64,000 nt of DNA from Cenococcum geophilum 1.58. Taxonomy: Eukaryota; Ascomycota; Dothideomycetes; Gloniales; Gloniaceae. The DNA lies in contig KV748193.1 in NCBI GenBank assembly GCA_001692895.1, forward strand, positions 992,001-1,056,000. Reading direction: 5' to 3'. A program made the translations under genes and the position numbers. A model generated the notes under the pieces. That model was not told the DNA's origin and did no database searches. It worked only from the letters and a program-made list of their open reading frames with translations. Below are positions 1 to 9,367 of the stretch, piece by piece (position 1 is the stretch's first letter; every line of letters starts with the position of its first letter).

Positions 1-1220
1 TCTGCGATCTTGCGGGTCTGAATAGTGCCTTTATTTTTGTTGTATTCGACAAGTTGATCATAGAAGACATTATAAGCTACGCAGAACCAGGTTAACCCTG
101 GGGTATTCTGCCCGAGGGGCTTGGGATAGCAGTTGACTTGCGAGGCTGGCTGGCGCAGCCAAGGTGCGACCATCGGCACAATATCGCAGAAGCCATGAAG
201 GTAACCACGATGATGGTTTTGCATTAGTACAAGATGCTGCACTGCGACGCCCTCAGGGTCAAGTTGTTGAAGGGTTGCAAAGACATCCTTATCAGTGCCG
301 ACAGTGAAAGTGGGAAGAGACAGTTCCGGATTGCCCGGAAGTATGCCAAACCACATGCGATCAGCTTCCGGAGTGCATACCCATAGCTCAGCTTTGATCC
401 GGGCCGGAACAACATCCAGATTTTCATTCTCTCTTGCTCCTTTCTCAATATCCGAGCTCTTTTTAGACTTTTTAGACCCCGCATTAGACTCCTTATGTGG
501 GGGCTGTGTCTTATCACTTCGAGGGACCTGGCCGTTTCCGTAAAAGACTCTGGTGTAGCTTAGTAGGGTTCCAAGCCCACGAATATTTATCGCTGAAAAC
601 ATGTGCTCCCCACCTTGTCCTTCCATGATACCCTCCGGAGGCCGAAATTCTTCCCACACCACCCCCATGCGGCAAGCGAGAATTGCAATTTCAGATGCTG
701 AGGCGGCTGCGAAAGGTCGTGCGATGTCAGGTGGCATAAAGTCCCATGATCTTTGCCTCTTGCGAACAGCAGGCCAGCTTAAGTTCGGAGGAGGTGCCCG
801 CTTGTTTGGCTCAGCGGGGAGTAATTGCTTAAATATAGCAGCGCTGTTTTCGTGCAAGGCCATCAGAAGAGGTATCCAACACGCCAGCTCGCCGTTCGGA
901 TCGTTTATCGTATTATCTTCTTTTGGAACATATGTTTCGGTACGAGACTGCTCCTCCCCTGTTATTGCAACTATATTGGAGTGCTTAGGGTCGTAAGGTG
1001 CAAGGACAATCTCTGGTGTAGTAAAGAGTGTCTCGAATCGAAATTGAGTCCAACGCCAATGTCGGTGGGTATGCTCGCTCCATTTCCCCATAACAGAGGC
1101 TTGACACTTTCGGTGGCCTTCAACGGTGCCAACAATCTGCGCAAGGAGTTGAGCCAACGCAATGACTAGAGCAACAACGGAGATAATCAGTGCAACGAGT
1201 GCAGTACCGTCAAGCGCCAT
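1..1220 (-). CDS. Modin-like fungal protein, 3' end cut by window edge
   Basis: An uninterrupted minus-strand frame of 406 codons runs from ATG at 1220 (GCCATGG context) off the left edge. The nearest upstream in-frame stop is about 100 bases before it, with no other ATG between. Residues 6-30 form one hydrophobic segment, followed by EGHRKCQASVMGKW (34-47) and a Trp/Arg-rich block (54-64). A Lys/Ser-rich polar linker lies near 245-265 and a Cys/Trp-containing C-terminal half follows. The order membrane segment, Cys/Met/Gly/Trp motif, WRWxxFRFETLF recalls fungal proteins annotated as modin, linked to Podospora incompatibility; this is from memory, not a search. The function of such proteins is poorly known. 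Base composition is balanced and codons are not RIP-mutated, unlike everything to the right. No intron is needed. It is the only apparently functional gene in the window. Confidence 0.85.
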   Translation of the reverse strand, partial: MALDGTALVALIISVVALVIALAQLLAQIVGTVEGHRKCQASVMGKWSEHTHRHWRWTQFRFETLFTTPEIVLAPYDPKHSNIVAITGEEQSRTETYVPKEDNTINDPNGELACWIPLLMALHENSAAIFKQLLPAEPNKRAPPPNLSWPAVRKRQRSWDFMPPDIARPFAAASASEIAILACRMGVVWEEFRPPEGIMEGQGGEHMFSAINIRGLGTLLSYTRVFYGNGQVPRSDKTQPPHKESNAGSKKSKKSSDIEKGARENENLDVVPARIKAELWVCTPEADRMWFGILPGNPELSLPTFTVGTDKDVFATLQQLDPEGVAVQHLVLMQNHHRGYLHGFCDIVPMVAPWLRQPASQVNCYPKPLGQNTPGLTWFCVAYNVFYDQLVEYNKNKGTIQTRKIA

Positions 1221-1510
1221 GGCCAGTCGATGGTTAATGCGATGCCAGTATGTAGTTGAGGAGGGATGTGTGATAGGAATAAAAGTTTCGCGAATCTTAG
1301 CATGTGACAGTCGCTCCACCTAAAAATCGCTAAGCTAAGCCAAATACAGAACGCTAAAAAAACTTTCACCGCACTGCAACCCTACCAAAAGGTAGCGCCA
1401 CACTTTAAAACTTACGCATACCCATCTTTCCATTAAAAACAATCAATTTCCTAACTCTTAAGACCTAATTCCTACTGCCTAGCAAGCTAGAGGTGGATTT
1501 ATTTGTCGTT
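1221..1510. promoter_or_regulatory. Upstream region of the modin-like gene
   Basis: This is presumably the promoter and 5' UTR of the minus-strand gene starting at 1220. Composition is intermediate and CpA is still present, so it looks unmutated. No convincing TATA or CCAAT arrangement stands out. RIP-type TpA-rich sequence begins around 1500-1700, so the gene has only a few hundred bases of unmutated upstream DNA. Confidence 0.4.
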
Positions 1511-1590
1511 TTACCCCCTTTTCCCCAACAGAAAATTCTTCTTAAGGGTGGTTATAGCTTATAAGCAAGGCACGGATAGAAACACCAAAA

Positions 1591-1610
1591 CTACTACTAC
1601 TACTACTATC
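1591..1610. repeat. (CTA)n microsatellite
   Basis: About six tandem CTA triplets lie at the transition from unmutated to TpA-rich sequence. No coding context is evident. Confidence 0.7.
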
Positions 1611-2109
1611 ACTAATACTAGAACTACAAAACATAGACTTTTCTTAGGCTTTTCTTCTATAAAAAAGCAAAAGCCTAATAAGATAGGGGGTATAGGTACC
1701 TTTCTATATCTCCTTTAGTTAGATTTTCTTTAATAAGAGGAGGATTGCCTTTAGGGCTTTTCTGCTAGTAAAAGCCTAATAAGTCCTTTTTTTTAGTAGT
1801 TTTTTCTACTTCTAATAGAAAAAGAAAATAACTATACTAGTCTTTTTTAGCTAGTTTTTCTACTACCTTTAACCTAATCTCCCTAGAAATCTTTTAGTAG
1901 GATTAGTAAGGAGAAAGGGTATAAAAGGATAGTAAAAACTAGCAAGGCTTTTTGCCTAGTTTTTTACCTTTAGGACTAGGAGATAAGAGACCTAAGGAGG
2001 TTATTATCTACTGTAAAAACTAGGAAACCCCCCTATAAGATATAAAATGCCAAGGCCTAATAGGTTTAAAAAAAACCTCTTATAGAAATAAGTGATAAAG
2101 AGTCTATAT
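1611..2109. other. AT-rich intergenic or degenerate LINE leader
   Basis: TpA-rich sequence with no readable frame. It precedes the LINE ORF1 relic and may be its mutated 5' leader. Nothing else is identifiable. Confidence 0.3.
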
Positions 2110-3424
2110 CTACCTTTTCTCTCCCTTTTCCTTCTCCTGGCCTATTTAGGACAGGAGAAAAAAAAGGACATCCTTAGTCTTCTTCTAAAAAAGAAAACCA
2201 AAAACCTATAAAAAAGATAATAAAACTAACGACTACTATAGCTAGTACGCCTAGTATACCTTTCTATTCCCCTTCTCTAGAATAATATCTAAGCAAAGCT
2301 TTAGAAAACCTAATTAAGGCCTATAAAGGGCTATAAGATAAAGAAAAAGAAAAACAAGTTAGATGGCTAATAGACTATATAGAAAGTATACTAATAGGAG
2401 AAAACCCCTTTGCAAAAGAAGAAGAAGAAAAGGTAAAATATATCCTAAAAGGATTAGAAGAAGAAGTAAGAGCTCTTTATAAGGAGGCAGCTCCTATTAA
2501 AGAAACTTATATAAAGAGGCTAAAGAAGGACCTCTCTCCTTTATTGTCCCTACCCTCCTTATTACTACCCTTTACCCCTTCTTCTTTTAGTAGGAGTTTT
2601 ACTTCTACTAAAAGTAAAAAAAAGCAGCTATAAGAAAGAAAGCTAGTCTTAATTATAGACAAAAAGGACAAATTTTTAAATACCTTCTCTATACGAAATA
2701 AAGCCAATTAACTATTTATATTAAAACTATAAGTAGAAAAGCTAGTACTAGCGTCTATAGCTAGAACTAAAGGAAAATAAAATATTCTCCTTATAACTGT
2801 AAGAGAGTATAATGTAGATTTCCTAGTTAAATATAAGAATATCTAGCATAACTGCTTTATTTTTTAAAGAGAATAAAAACTAGAACCCTAGGTTTAAATT
2901 ATAGCCCATAGGGTTTCTACCTTACCTTTTTTAGGAGAGGGAGGCTCTAAGCTTCTAAAAGAAGAAATTAAGACCTTTAATCCTATAGGGATACAAGGAC
3001 TACCTAAATAGATTTTATTTAGTGTAAAAAGACACGATCTATAAACCAGATTTAGCTTTATAGTTTTTACTATAGAGAATGAGGAAAAAATATAAGAAAT
3101 CCTTAGGTAAAAAGAGATCTTAATTGTAGGTACAGCTACTAAGGTAGTAAAATACCTTAAAGTCTCTCCTACTACGCAGTGCATAAGCTGCCAAAAATTT
3201 GGCTATATAGGAGATAGATGCTCTACTAAAGCCTATAGATTTTATACGGCTGTATATTTATCTAAAGACCACGCCTGTTCTACCTATATAATAATAGGCA
3301 AGCCTTATAAGTATACTACCCCTCTTTATATTAATTGTAAAGAAAAATATTTTGCTAATAGTAAAGACTGTAAGACTCTTAAAGCAGCTAAACTAGTATA
3401 TAAAGAAGATTCTATAGAAGAATA
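2110..3424 (+). pseudogene. LINE (Tad1/I-type) ORF1 gag-like relic, RIP-mutated
   Basis: A plus-strand frame is readable with TAA/TAG where Gln or Trp is expected. A Lys/Glu-rich, coiled-coil-like N-terminal half (about 2330-2520) is followed by three closely spaced CCHC-type knuckles at about 3178-3385. The first reads C-x2-C-x4-Tyr-x4-C, where Tyr replaces the expected His (CAY to TAY). The second and third groups also keep Cys with Tyr or Phe at expected His positions. Three clustered knuckles at the C-terminus of ORF1 are typical of fungal Tad-like non-LTR elements. No endonuclease or reverse transcriptase follows, so the copy is 3'-truncated. A related 5' fragment lies at 17.06-19.29 kb. 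The reverse-strand ORF at 2894-3184 is a shadow. Confidence 0.7.
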
Positions 3425-4215
3425 AAACAAATAGGGTTCTGGGAGGAGGTAACTCCTATTAGGCTCTTAAAAAGATATTAAAGAGTAAAAGGATAAAAAT
3501 AAATTGCAAAAGAATTGGGATAGGTATTTAGATCTCTTATACTTTTTCCTACCGTTTTCTTATTCCTTAGTAGTTGTAGAAACTTAGTATTTTACTAAGG
3601 AACCACAAACTCCTAGTTTAGGAGTTTATAAACTACTAGGATATAGCTACTAGTATATATTAAGCTGCCTAGAAAGGATTTATGTATATAGAACTATAGC
3701 GCTATAGCCTAAGGCTGCATGCGTAGTATTGTACGTAGTATAATATAATAGATATATATAAAAAATATAAAAAACAGAACGCTAAGAACTAAATTAAGTA
3801 TTTACAATATATAACGTGCAATAGAATAGCAAATAAGGTTAGTATACATAACTAGCATTCGCAGGGAGGGTGGCCGACTCACTCTAGCTATACCTTTATT
3901 GTAAACAATTTTTCAACGCAAATAAAGAGAGGCGTTAGGGTAGAGGCGCTGTTGTAATAGAATAGATGCTAAGAGTTTTTAATAGAGTGGACATGGTATT
4001 TTAGCCGGGAACCGGTAGGGCGCAAAACCTTCACAGCGGAAACTAGAATAAGATCTCTGGATTAGGGACAGCTAGGCTTTTTTTAAGCGTAGGAATGCTA
4101 GAAATTGTTCGCTAATTGGTTGGAAAATTTGCCAAGCGTTGTAAGACCGGCGTTAGGAGGGTTTATCTGGCTAATAGGGGGGTTTCGATAAACTAACGAC
4201 GGAAGATAACGTGTT
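3425..4215. other. Unassigned AT-rich sequence
   Basis: No coding frame or paired termini were found. The part after 3860 keeps more CpA and CpG than its surroundings, so it may be unique or less mutated DNA. Around 3913 a short motif resembles one near 18480. Confidence 0.3.
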
Positions 4216-4217
4216 CA

Positions 4218-4408
4218 ACCACTTATCTGGCCACCTTATCTATCTGGCCACCCCACCAGCACCAAGACGTGTCTTTGTACTAAAATAATATTATTATCAA
4301 TTCAGAACTCTAAATCACCCTAGAAAGAGGGTAGACTACTTATTAGCGTGTACCGGAATAGCTATATAAAGATATATCTTGGTACTAATAGGGTGGCCAG
4401 ATAAGTAG
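4218..4408. repeat. Inverted repeat pair, candidate small TIR element
   Basis: CACTTATCTGGCCACC at about 4220 is matched in reverse complement by GGTGGCCAGATAAGTAG at about 4391. A second GGCCACC copy lies at about 4245. Such termini occur in Fot1/pogo-type MITEs, but no target duplication was found, so assignment is tentative. Confidence 0.35.
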
Positions 4409-4544
4409 TAGGACATATTAAAGCTAATTTTTAGTGCTTATATATACATTTAGCGCGACCTTCTATTAATTAGTTAGGTAGGGGTTTTAATAGAGAGCGA
4501 TTCTTGCTATCTAGTATATTTTAGTAGTTGCTTTATAAAGGTCG

Positions 4545-4785
4545 TGTTACGGAAGTAGGCACGAGCTAGAATACAATATACTAAACGGGGTAGTAATTAA
4601 AGAAGGCTACGTACGCGTAACTATACATGGTTAATTTAAAGATATTTAGATATAAAAACAAAACAGGTTAAGTATGGGTATAAATAGGGGTTATAGGGGA
4701 ACATGCGTAGGTGTCTCGAGACGAACGTAACGGGTTAAGAACGTCAAAACGCGCAGAGACGTAAGAACGTATAAGTCCCGTAACA
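4545..4785 (+). mobile_element. Solo LTR, 241 bp, TSD GGTCG
   Basis: It starts TGTTACGGAAG and ends GTCCCGTAACA, an imperfect inverted terminal match of retrotransposon type. It is flanked on both sides by GGTCG (4540-4544 and 4786-4790). No internal domain exists, so this is an LTR-LTR recombination product. The strand shown is arbitrary. No full element with this LTR is in the window. Confidence 0.75.
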
Positions 4786-4790
4786 GGTCG

Positions 4791-5301
4791 CTGCTATAAG
4801 TTCTTGCACCTTCCTAATTAGAAAAGTAGCCTTGACCGCCTAATAGTAAAATACTTCTTTTATCGCAAATCGATTAAAAGCTGCCCAAAAGGCTTTAAAT
4901 AAAATGCGATCTTAATACGACTAGTTTATCAATTAATTAGCTCCGTATTTTAAATATCGCGAGCTTTACACAACCGTATAATCCTGCTCTATACTAGCTT
5001 CTCTACTAAATCTACGAGCTCCTTTAGTTAAGAATCTACCTCTTATTACTACTATCTTTCTAATTACGTAATATTTATTTATATAAACTTTTGGTGTTAT
5101 AGAGGCGTAAGAGGCTCTATAGAATAATCTATAGGTAGCTTTATTAACTTCTCTCTATTAATTAAGCTGCTAGTAAAGGCCTCGCCCTTATCTAGAGGCT
5201 CTATAGAGGTAGTAGTAGAGTTTTTTTTACCTTACTAGCTTCCTTATAGATTAATTAAATATATACTACCTAATATTTACTACTTTGCGTTAATCCTCCT
5301 A
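4791..5301. other. Unassigned AT-rich sequence
   Basis: TpA-rich sequence without a recognisable frame, repeat or termini. Confidence 0.3.
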
Positions 5302-5607
5302 TGTATTATAGGATATCCCTATAATACCTTATATATATCTACCTATTCTACTAACTTATAAAATAGTAATTTAACAGCAATCTAGTGGCAATTTACGGCA
5401 ATTTACTATTTTCTACTAAGTCTACTAATCCTACTAAGTTTTGCTAAGACCACTACCTAAATTCTATTCTGCTTTATATATATATTAACTAAGTAACTAA
5501 GCTAATAATATATACCCTTTCTTCCCATTTTCTTAACTTCTTTCCTTATATAATGTTTCAACTTTATTATATAGTTTACTATATATTATTATCGCTTATT
5601 AAAGTAA
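5302..5607 (+). mobile_element. RIP-mutated solo or remnant LTR of the Gypsy6 family
   Basis: The sequence aligns along its length with the Gypsy6 LTRs at 54705 and 60285. The TGTCACGGGACACC start has become TGTATTATAGGATATCC, and the TTACTATATATTATTATCGC end is recognisable. Differences are mostly C-to-T and G-to-A. No target duplication was found; its right end abuts an inverted LTR. Confidence 0.65.
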
Positions 5608-5985
5608 ATATAACAAAGCCTTATAGGAAATACTACGGTAAACTTATTAATAGGCTAAGTATAGATTAAGTTAATAATATAAATATAACTAGTGGAGTAG
5701 GTTGCCTAATAGATTAACTTTAATTATATTCTAAGATTTGCTATAAAGAAGAAAACTATCTAGGTAGGAACTATAGTCCTTTAAATATATAATACTACGT
5801 TTAAGAAATATACTAAGTACGTTAGTACATTAGTATATTATCGCGTTTCTACGTTTCTATATTTTTATATTCTAAACTTATAATATAACTAGCTATATAA
5901 CTTAGCTACCTTTTATCCTATAACTTAATTAGTTCTAGCGCCTCCTATACTATCTTAACTAACCTATTTATATCCTTTCTATTAT
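5608..5985 (-). mobile_element. Inverted LTR, left arm of a head-to-head LTR pair
   Basis: This arm is the reverse complement of 6018-6403 along almost its whole length, with differences mainly of transition type. It is an LTR of the Gypsy1/Gypsy A family facing the other way. A spacer of about 30-40 bp separates the arms. It may be a solo LTR or the end of an element whose body was lost. Confidence 0.7.
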
Positions 5986-6017
5986 AGACCTTATAGTAGC
6001 AGTAGTAGCACTACTAA

Positions 6018-6403
6018 GGAGAGATATAAATAGGTTAGTTAAGATAGTATAAGAGGTATTAAAACCGATTAAGCTATAGAATAAGGGGTAGCTAAGTTAT
6101 ATAGCTAGTTATATTATAAGTTTGGAACATAAAAATATAAGAACGTAGGAATATAATATACTAACATACTAACGTACTAATAAATTTAGTATATTTCTTA
6201 GGCGCAGTATTATATATTTAAAGGACTACAGTCCCTACTTAGATGGTTTACTTCTTTATAGTAAATCTTAGAATATAATTAAAGCTAATCTATTAGGCAA
6301 CCTACTCTACTAGTTATATTTACGTTGTTAACTATTCCTTAACCTATATACCTAGCCTATTAATAAGTCTACCGTAGTATTTCCTATGAGGCTTTATTAT
6401 ATA
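6018..6403 (+). mobile_element. 5' LTR of Gypsy A, right arm of the palindrome
   Basis: It resembles the 423-bp LTRs of Gypsy1 at 28248 and 35631, sharing for example the CTTAGAATATAATTA and CTATTAGGCAACC blocks, and is followed at once by gag. The exact 5' start is unclear and may lie some bases further left. Confidence 0.65.
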
Positions 6404-6875
6404 TTTACTACTAAGGTTATAGTAAAGAAAGTTAAGTAATATACTACCTATTATAATAACTACTTTAGGATTAGGAGGAGATACTAGCATATATAATAAT
6501 AACTTAGTAGTAGTTATAATAAACCAGCTTAGGAGTGTCGTAGAGCAAAATAATACTAATAATTAGACGCTACTCCTATAACTATAAGATATAAAGAGAG
6601 AAAATATTAAGATGGTATTAATTAAAAGATTCTTAAAACAAAAGTATAAACTAAAGGGATTACTTATATAGATAAAATTAAAGATCTAGTATAAAGGAAC
6701 GAAGTTAAACTAAGCTAGAGATTAGATCGTATATATAGGGTTATTCTTAACAGCTTAGGTACTAAAGTAGTTTAAACCCTATCTTATAGAGATATAAGCT
6801 AATAGATTAGTAACTACTAATATAAAAGCGCGGTATATATTCTTAAGCTAAGAAGAATTTACTAGTAGGCTACGT
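6404..6875 (+). pseudogene. Gypsy A gag relic, part 1 (N-terminal)
   Basis: Collinear with the gag of Gypsy1 (28717-29190) in order and frame, with many TAA/TAG codons at Gln/Trp positions. The conserved capsid-type stretch corresponding to KLKG, YIGLFL and FKPYL is readable. The frame stops at the TIR element inserted at 6876 and resumes at 8797. Gypsy A is the oldest recognisable layer of this half of the window: three later elements have split it. Confidence 0.6.
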
Positions 6876-7289
6876 CAGGAAAAATTTTACCAGCATTTTT
6901 ACAGCATTTGGCAGCATTTGGCGGCCAAATACGCATTCCGCGCACTATAATGTATAGCATATAGTATTAACTAAGGTGCGGCATACTGCTATATACTGCT
7001 GTATTTAATAATATAGTGCGGTATAGTGCTATATACTGCTATATTTAATAATATAGTGCGGCATACTGCTATATTTAATAATACAGTGCAGCTAATTACG
7101 CATTTTGCACTTAATGCGCAATTAATATATAATGCCCTTCTTACACATTTTGTATATAATGCCCTTCTTACGCATTTTATATATCTTACTCACTTTAAGT
7201 AATAAATAAATATTGCTTTTCCTATGCAGTTAGTGCAAAATAAATTATATTATTTTAGATAATTTAATATAATATAGCGACGGTTTTCT

Positions 7290-7470
7290 TTTACCTACTT
7301 ACCTACTAACCTACCTACCTGCCTATCTACTAACCTACCTATCTACCTGCCTGCCTGCCTGCCTGCCTGCCTACCTACCTACCTATCTGTCTGTCTGTCT
7401 GTCTATCTATACCTACCCGTTTATACCTACCTATCTGTGCCTACCTGTCTGTGCCTACCTGTCTATATCA
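7290..7470. repeat. Tetranucleotide tract (CTAC/CTGC/CTGT)n
   Basis: CCTA, CCTG and TCTG units run in blocks and differ by C/T or A/G transitions, as expected of one ancestral tract altered by RIP or slippage. Confidence 0.8.
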
Positions 7471-7532
7471 CCTTGATTCGATCGATTGATCGAATCGTTT
7501 ATTGTGTTCGCTGGCTAGTCGTTTAAACGNTT

Positions 7533-7893
7533 GTCGTGTGGCTCTGGCGACGGTCGTGTGGCGATGACGACGGTCGTCTAGCTCTAGCGACGGTCATCTA
7601 GCTCCGGCGACGGTCGTCTAGCTCTGACGACGGTCGTCTAGCTCTGACGGTCGTCCAGCTCTGGCGACGGTCATCTGGCTCCGGCGACGGTTGTCTAGCT
7701 CTGACGACGGTCGTCTGGCTCTGACGGTCGTCTAGCTCTGGCGACGGTCATCTGGCTCCAGCGACGGTCGTCCAGCTCTGACGACGGTCGTCTGGCTCTG
7801 ACGACGATCGTCCAGCTCTGGCGACGGTCATCTGGCTCCGGCGACGGTCGTCTGGCTCTGACGGTCGTCTAGCTCCGGCGACGGTCGTCTGCT
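7533..7893. repeat. 20-bp minisatellite with 17-bp variants
   Basis: About 18 head-to-tail units of the form TCGTCTAGCTCTGACGACGG occur. Several copies lack three bases (17 bp) and recur at intervals. Variants are mainly C/T and G/A. The array is far richer in GC than its surroundings. One ambiguous base lies just upstream at 7530. Confidence 0.85.
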
Positions 7894-8035
7894 GGCTGTC
7901 GTTCTGGTGTCTTCCTAGGTAGGGAGGATGTAAGGAAGGGTAAAAAATGAGGTGGCTACCTAGGTGTATATAGGGGGTATACTTGGCAGAGGTACGTGTA
8001 GAGGCTATCAGGAATATAGCGGGGACCCGATGCGG

Positions 8036-8525
8036 AGCTTCGTGTAGAGCCTCTGTACGTAGAGCTTCGCGCAGAGCCTTGTGCAGAGCCTCTGTACGCA
8101 GAGCTTTATATAGAGCCTTGTGTAGAGCTTCGTGTAGAGCTTTGTGTAGAGCTTCGCGTAGAGCTTCGTATAGAGCTTTGTGTAGAGCTTCGCGTAGAGC
8201 TTCGTATAGAGCTTTGTGTAGAGCTTCGCGTAGAGCTTCGTGTAGAGCTTTGTATAGAGCTTCGTATAGAGCTTCGTGTAGAGCTTTGTATAGAGCTTCG
8301 TATAGAGCTTCGTGTAGAGCTTTGTGTAGAGCTTCGTGCAGAACTTCGTGTAGAACTTTGTGTAGAGCTTTGTGTAGAGCTTTGTGCAGAGCTTTATGCA
8401 GAGCTTCGTGCAGAACTTTGTGTAGAACTTCGTGCAGAGCTTCGTATAGAGCTTCGTGCAGAACTTCGTGCAGAACTTCGTATAGAACTTCGTGTAGAGC
8501 TTCGCGCAGAGCTTTATACGGAGCC
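8036..8525 (+). repeat. 12-bp minisatellite, frame-preserving
   Basis: About 40 units of GTAGAGCTTCGT type are present. Because the period is a multiple of three, one frame stays open from 7983 to 8579 and reads as Arg-Ala-Ser-Cys / Arg-Ala-Leu-Cys tetrapeptides. Variants GCAGAG/GTAGAG and CGTGTA/CGTATA are the CpA-to-TpA changes of RIP on either strand. I regard the open frame as a by-product of the repeat rather than a gene: there is no domain, and the sequence outside the array is not protein-like. Confidence 0.85.
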
Positions 8526-8532
8526 TCTATAT

Positions 8533-8792
8533 TAGGAAAAAATTTACTAGCATTTAATTTTACTTTTCTGCCATTTTAGCATTTTCTAGTATTTAGCAGC
8601 TAAATGCTAATACTTAATTATAAATGCAGCTAAATGCTAATACTCAATTATAAATGCGGTATTTGGCGGCTAAATACTAGTACTTAGTAATAAATGCCGC
8701 ATTTAGCTGCAAAATGCTAGAAAATGCTAGAAATGCTAGAAAATGCTAAAATGGCAGAAAAGTAAAATTAGATGCTGGTAAATTTTTTCTTA
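8533..8792. repeat. Palindromic right end, MITE-like
   Basis: Arms 8533-8606 and 8715-8792 are near-perfect reverse complements carrying the same terminal motif as the element's left end. The middle holds repeated AAATGC/GCATTT words. It could be a separate 260-bp MITE of the same family, but no target duplication flanks its left end. Confidence 0.6.
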
Positions 8793-8796
8793 ACGT

Positions 8797-9049
8797 AATA
8801 TAGATATATAAAGATCTGGAATTAGTAGTAATAGCTAAAGGGAAACTATACTAACTTATATAGAAGGGATTAGTAATAGACTATATAATATAGGTTTAGA
8901 CACTAGTGGTACAGACTAAGTAAAACTAAGGGGCGTTAATAGCTTAGTATAGGAGGGGACTAAAGGCTAAAGTTTAAGTAACTATAATACTAATAGATAA
9001 TCTAAGCGATATAGAAAAGCTTATTAAGCAAGCTATTAAAGTAGATAAC
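8797..9049 (+). pseudogene. Gypsy A gag relic, part 2
   Basis: Continues the Gypsy1-type gag alignment (Gypsy1 about 29200-29460) between the TIR element and Gypsy2. Ends with ATAAC (9045-9049), the first copy of the Gypsy2 target duplication. Confidence 0.6.
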
Positions 9050-9286
9050 TGTTAGCGACTCAGTCAATTGAGACATAAGTACGGCAAAATGGTCGCGCAA
9101 GCCTGTACGATTGGATTGTCTATAAACGAGAATCTAAAGCTAAAGAAAGGAAAGGAGAAGAAGGGGAGCGCCGCTCGAAGCTATATACGATCTTCGCGTC
9201 ACGTGACCGCAATATACGGCAATCTGTAGCAACTTGCCGGTGCGTAGTTCTGCCAAGTTCTACCAAGTTCTGCCAGTGCCATAACA
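9050..9286 (-). repeat. Gypsy2 3' LTR
   Basis: Begins TGTTAGCG and ends CATAACA on the plus strand, nearly identical to 14813-15049. CCCCCCCTCC just inside (9290-9300) is the complement of the polypurine tract that primes plus-strand synthesis. Confidence 0.92.
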
Positions 9287-9367
9287 TTACCCCCCCCTCC
9301 AAAAAAGCCTGCCCTTAGGCTTTGCCGCTAAAAGTCTTGGCAAGAAAATCTAACTAATTAGATAACT

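Larger units (their letters stand above)
6876..8792. mobile_element. Minisatellite-bearing TIR element inserted in Gypsy A gag
   Basis: The left terminus CAGGAAAAATTTTACCAGC matches the reverse complement of the right terminus, which reads TAAGAAAAAATTTACCAGC. ACGT flanks both sides (6872-6875, 8793-8796). Removing the insert and one ACGT restores alignment with Gypsy1 gag, which fixes the boundaries. There is no transposase, so it is non-autonomous. The interior holds short repeats (6985-7090), a tetranucleotide tract, a 20-bp minisatellite, a 12-bp minisatellite and a palindromic right end. The superfamily is unknown; CA-G termini suggest hAT, but a 4-bp duplication does not fit that. Confidence 0.65.

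Noticed and set aside
7533..7893. CRISPR-like array of 20-bp repeats
   Set aside because: Units are contiguous with no spacers, and the genome is eukaryotic; it is a minisatellite.
7983..8579. 198-codon open frame as a protein-coding gene
   Set aside because: The frame exists because a stop-free 12-bp unit is repeated. There is no domain, the flanks are not coding-like, and the array lies inside a transposon.
8533..8792. Independent MITE inserted in the larger TIR element
   Set aside because: Its left end lacks a duplication matching the ACGT at its right, so it is treated as the right end of the larger element.
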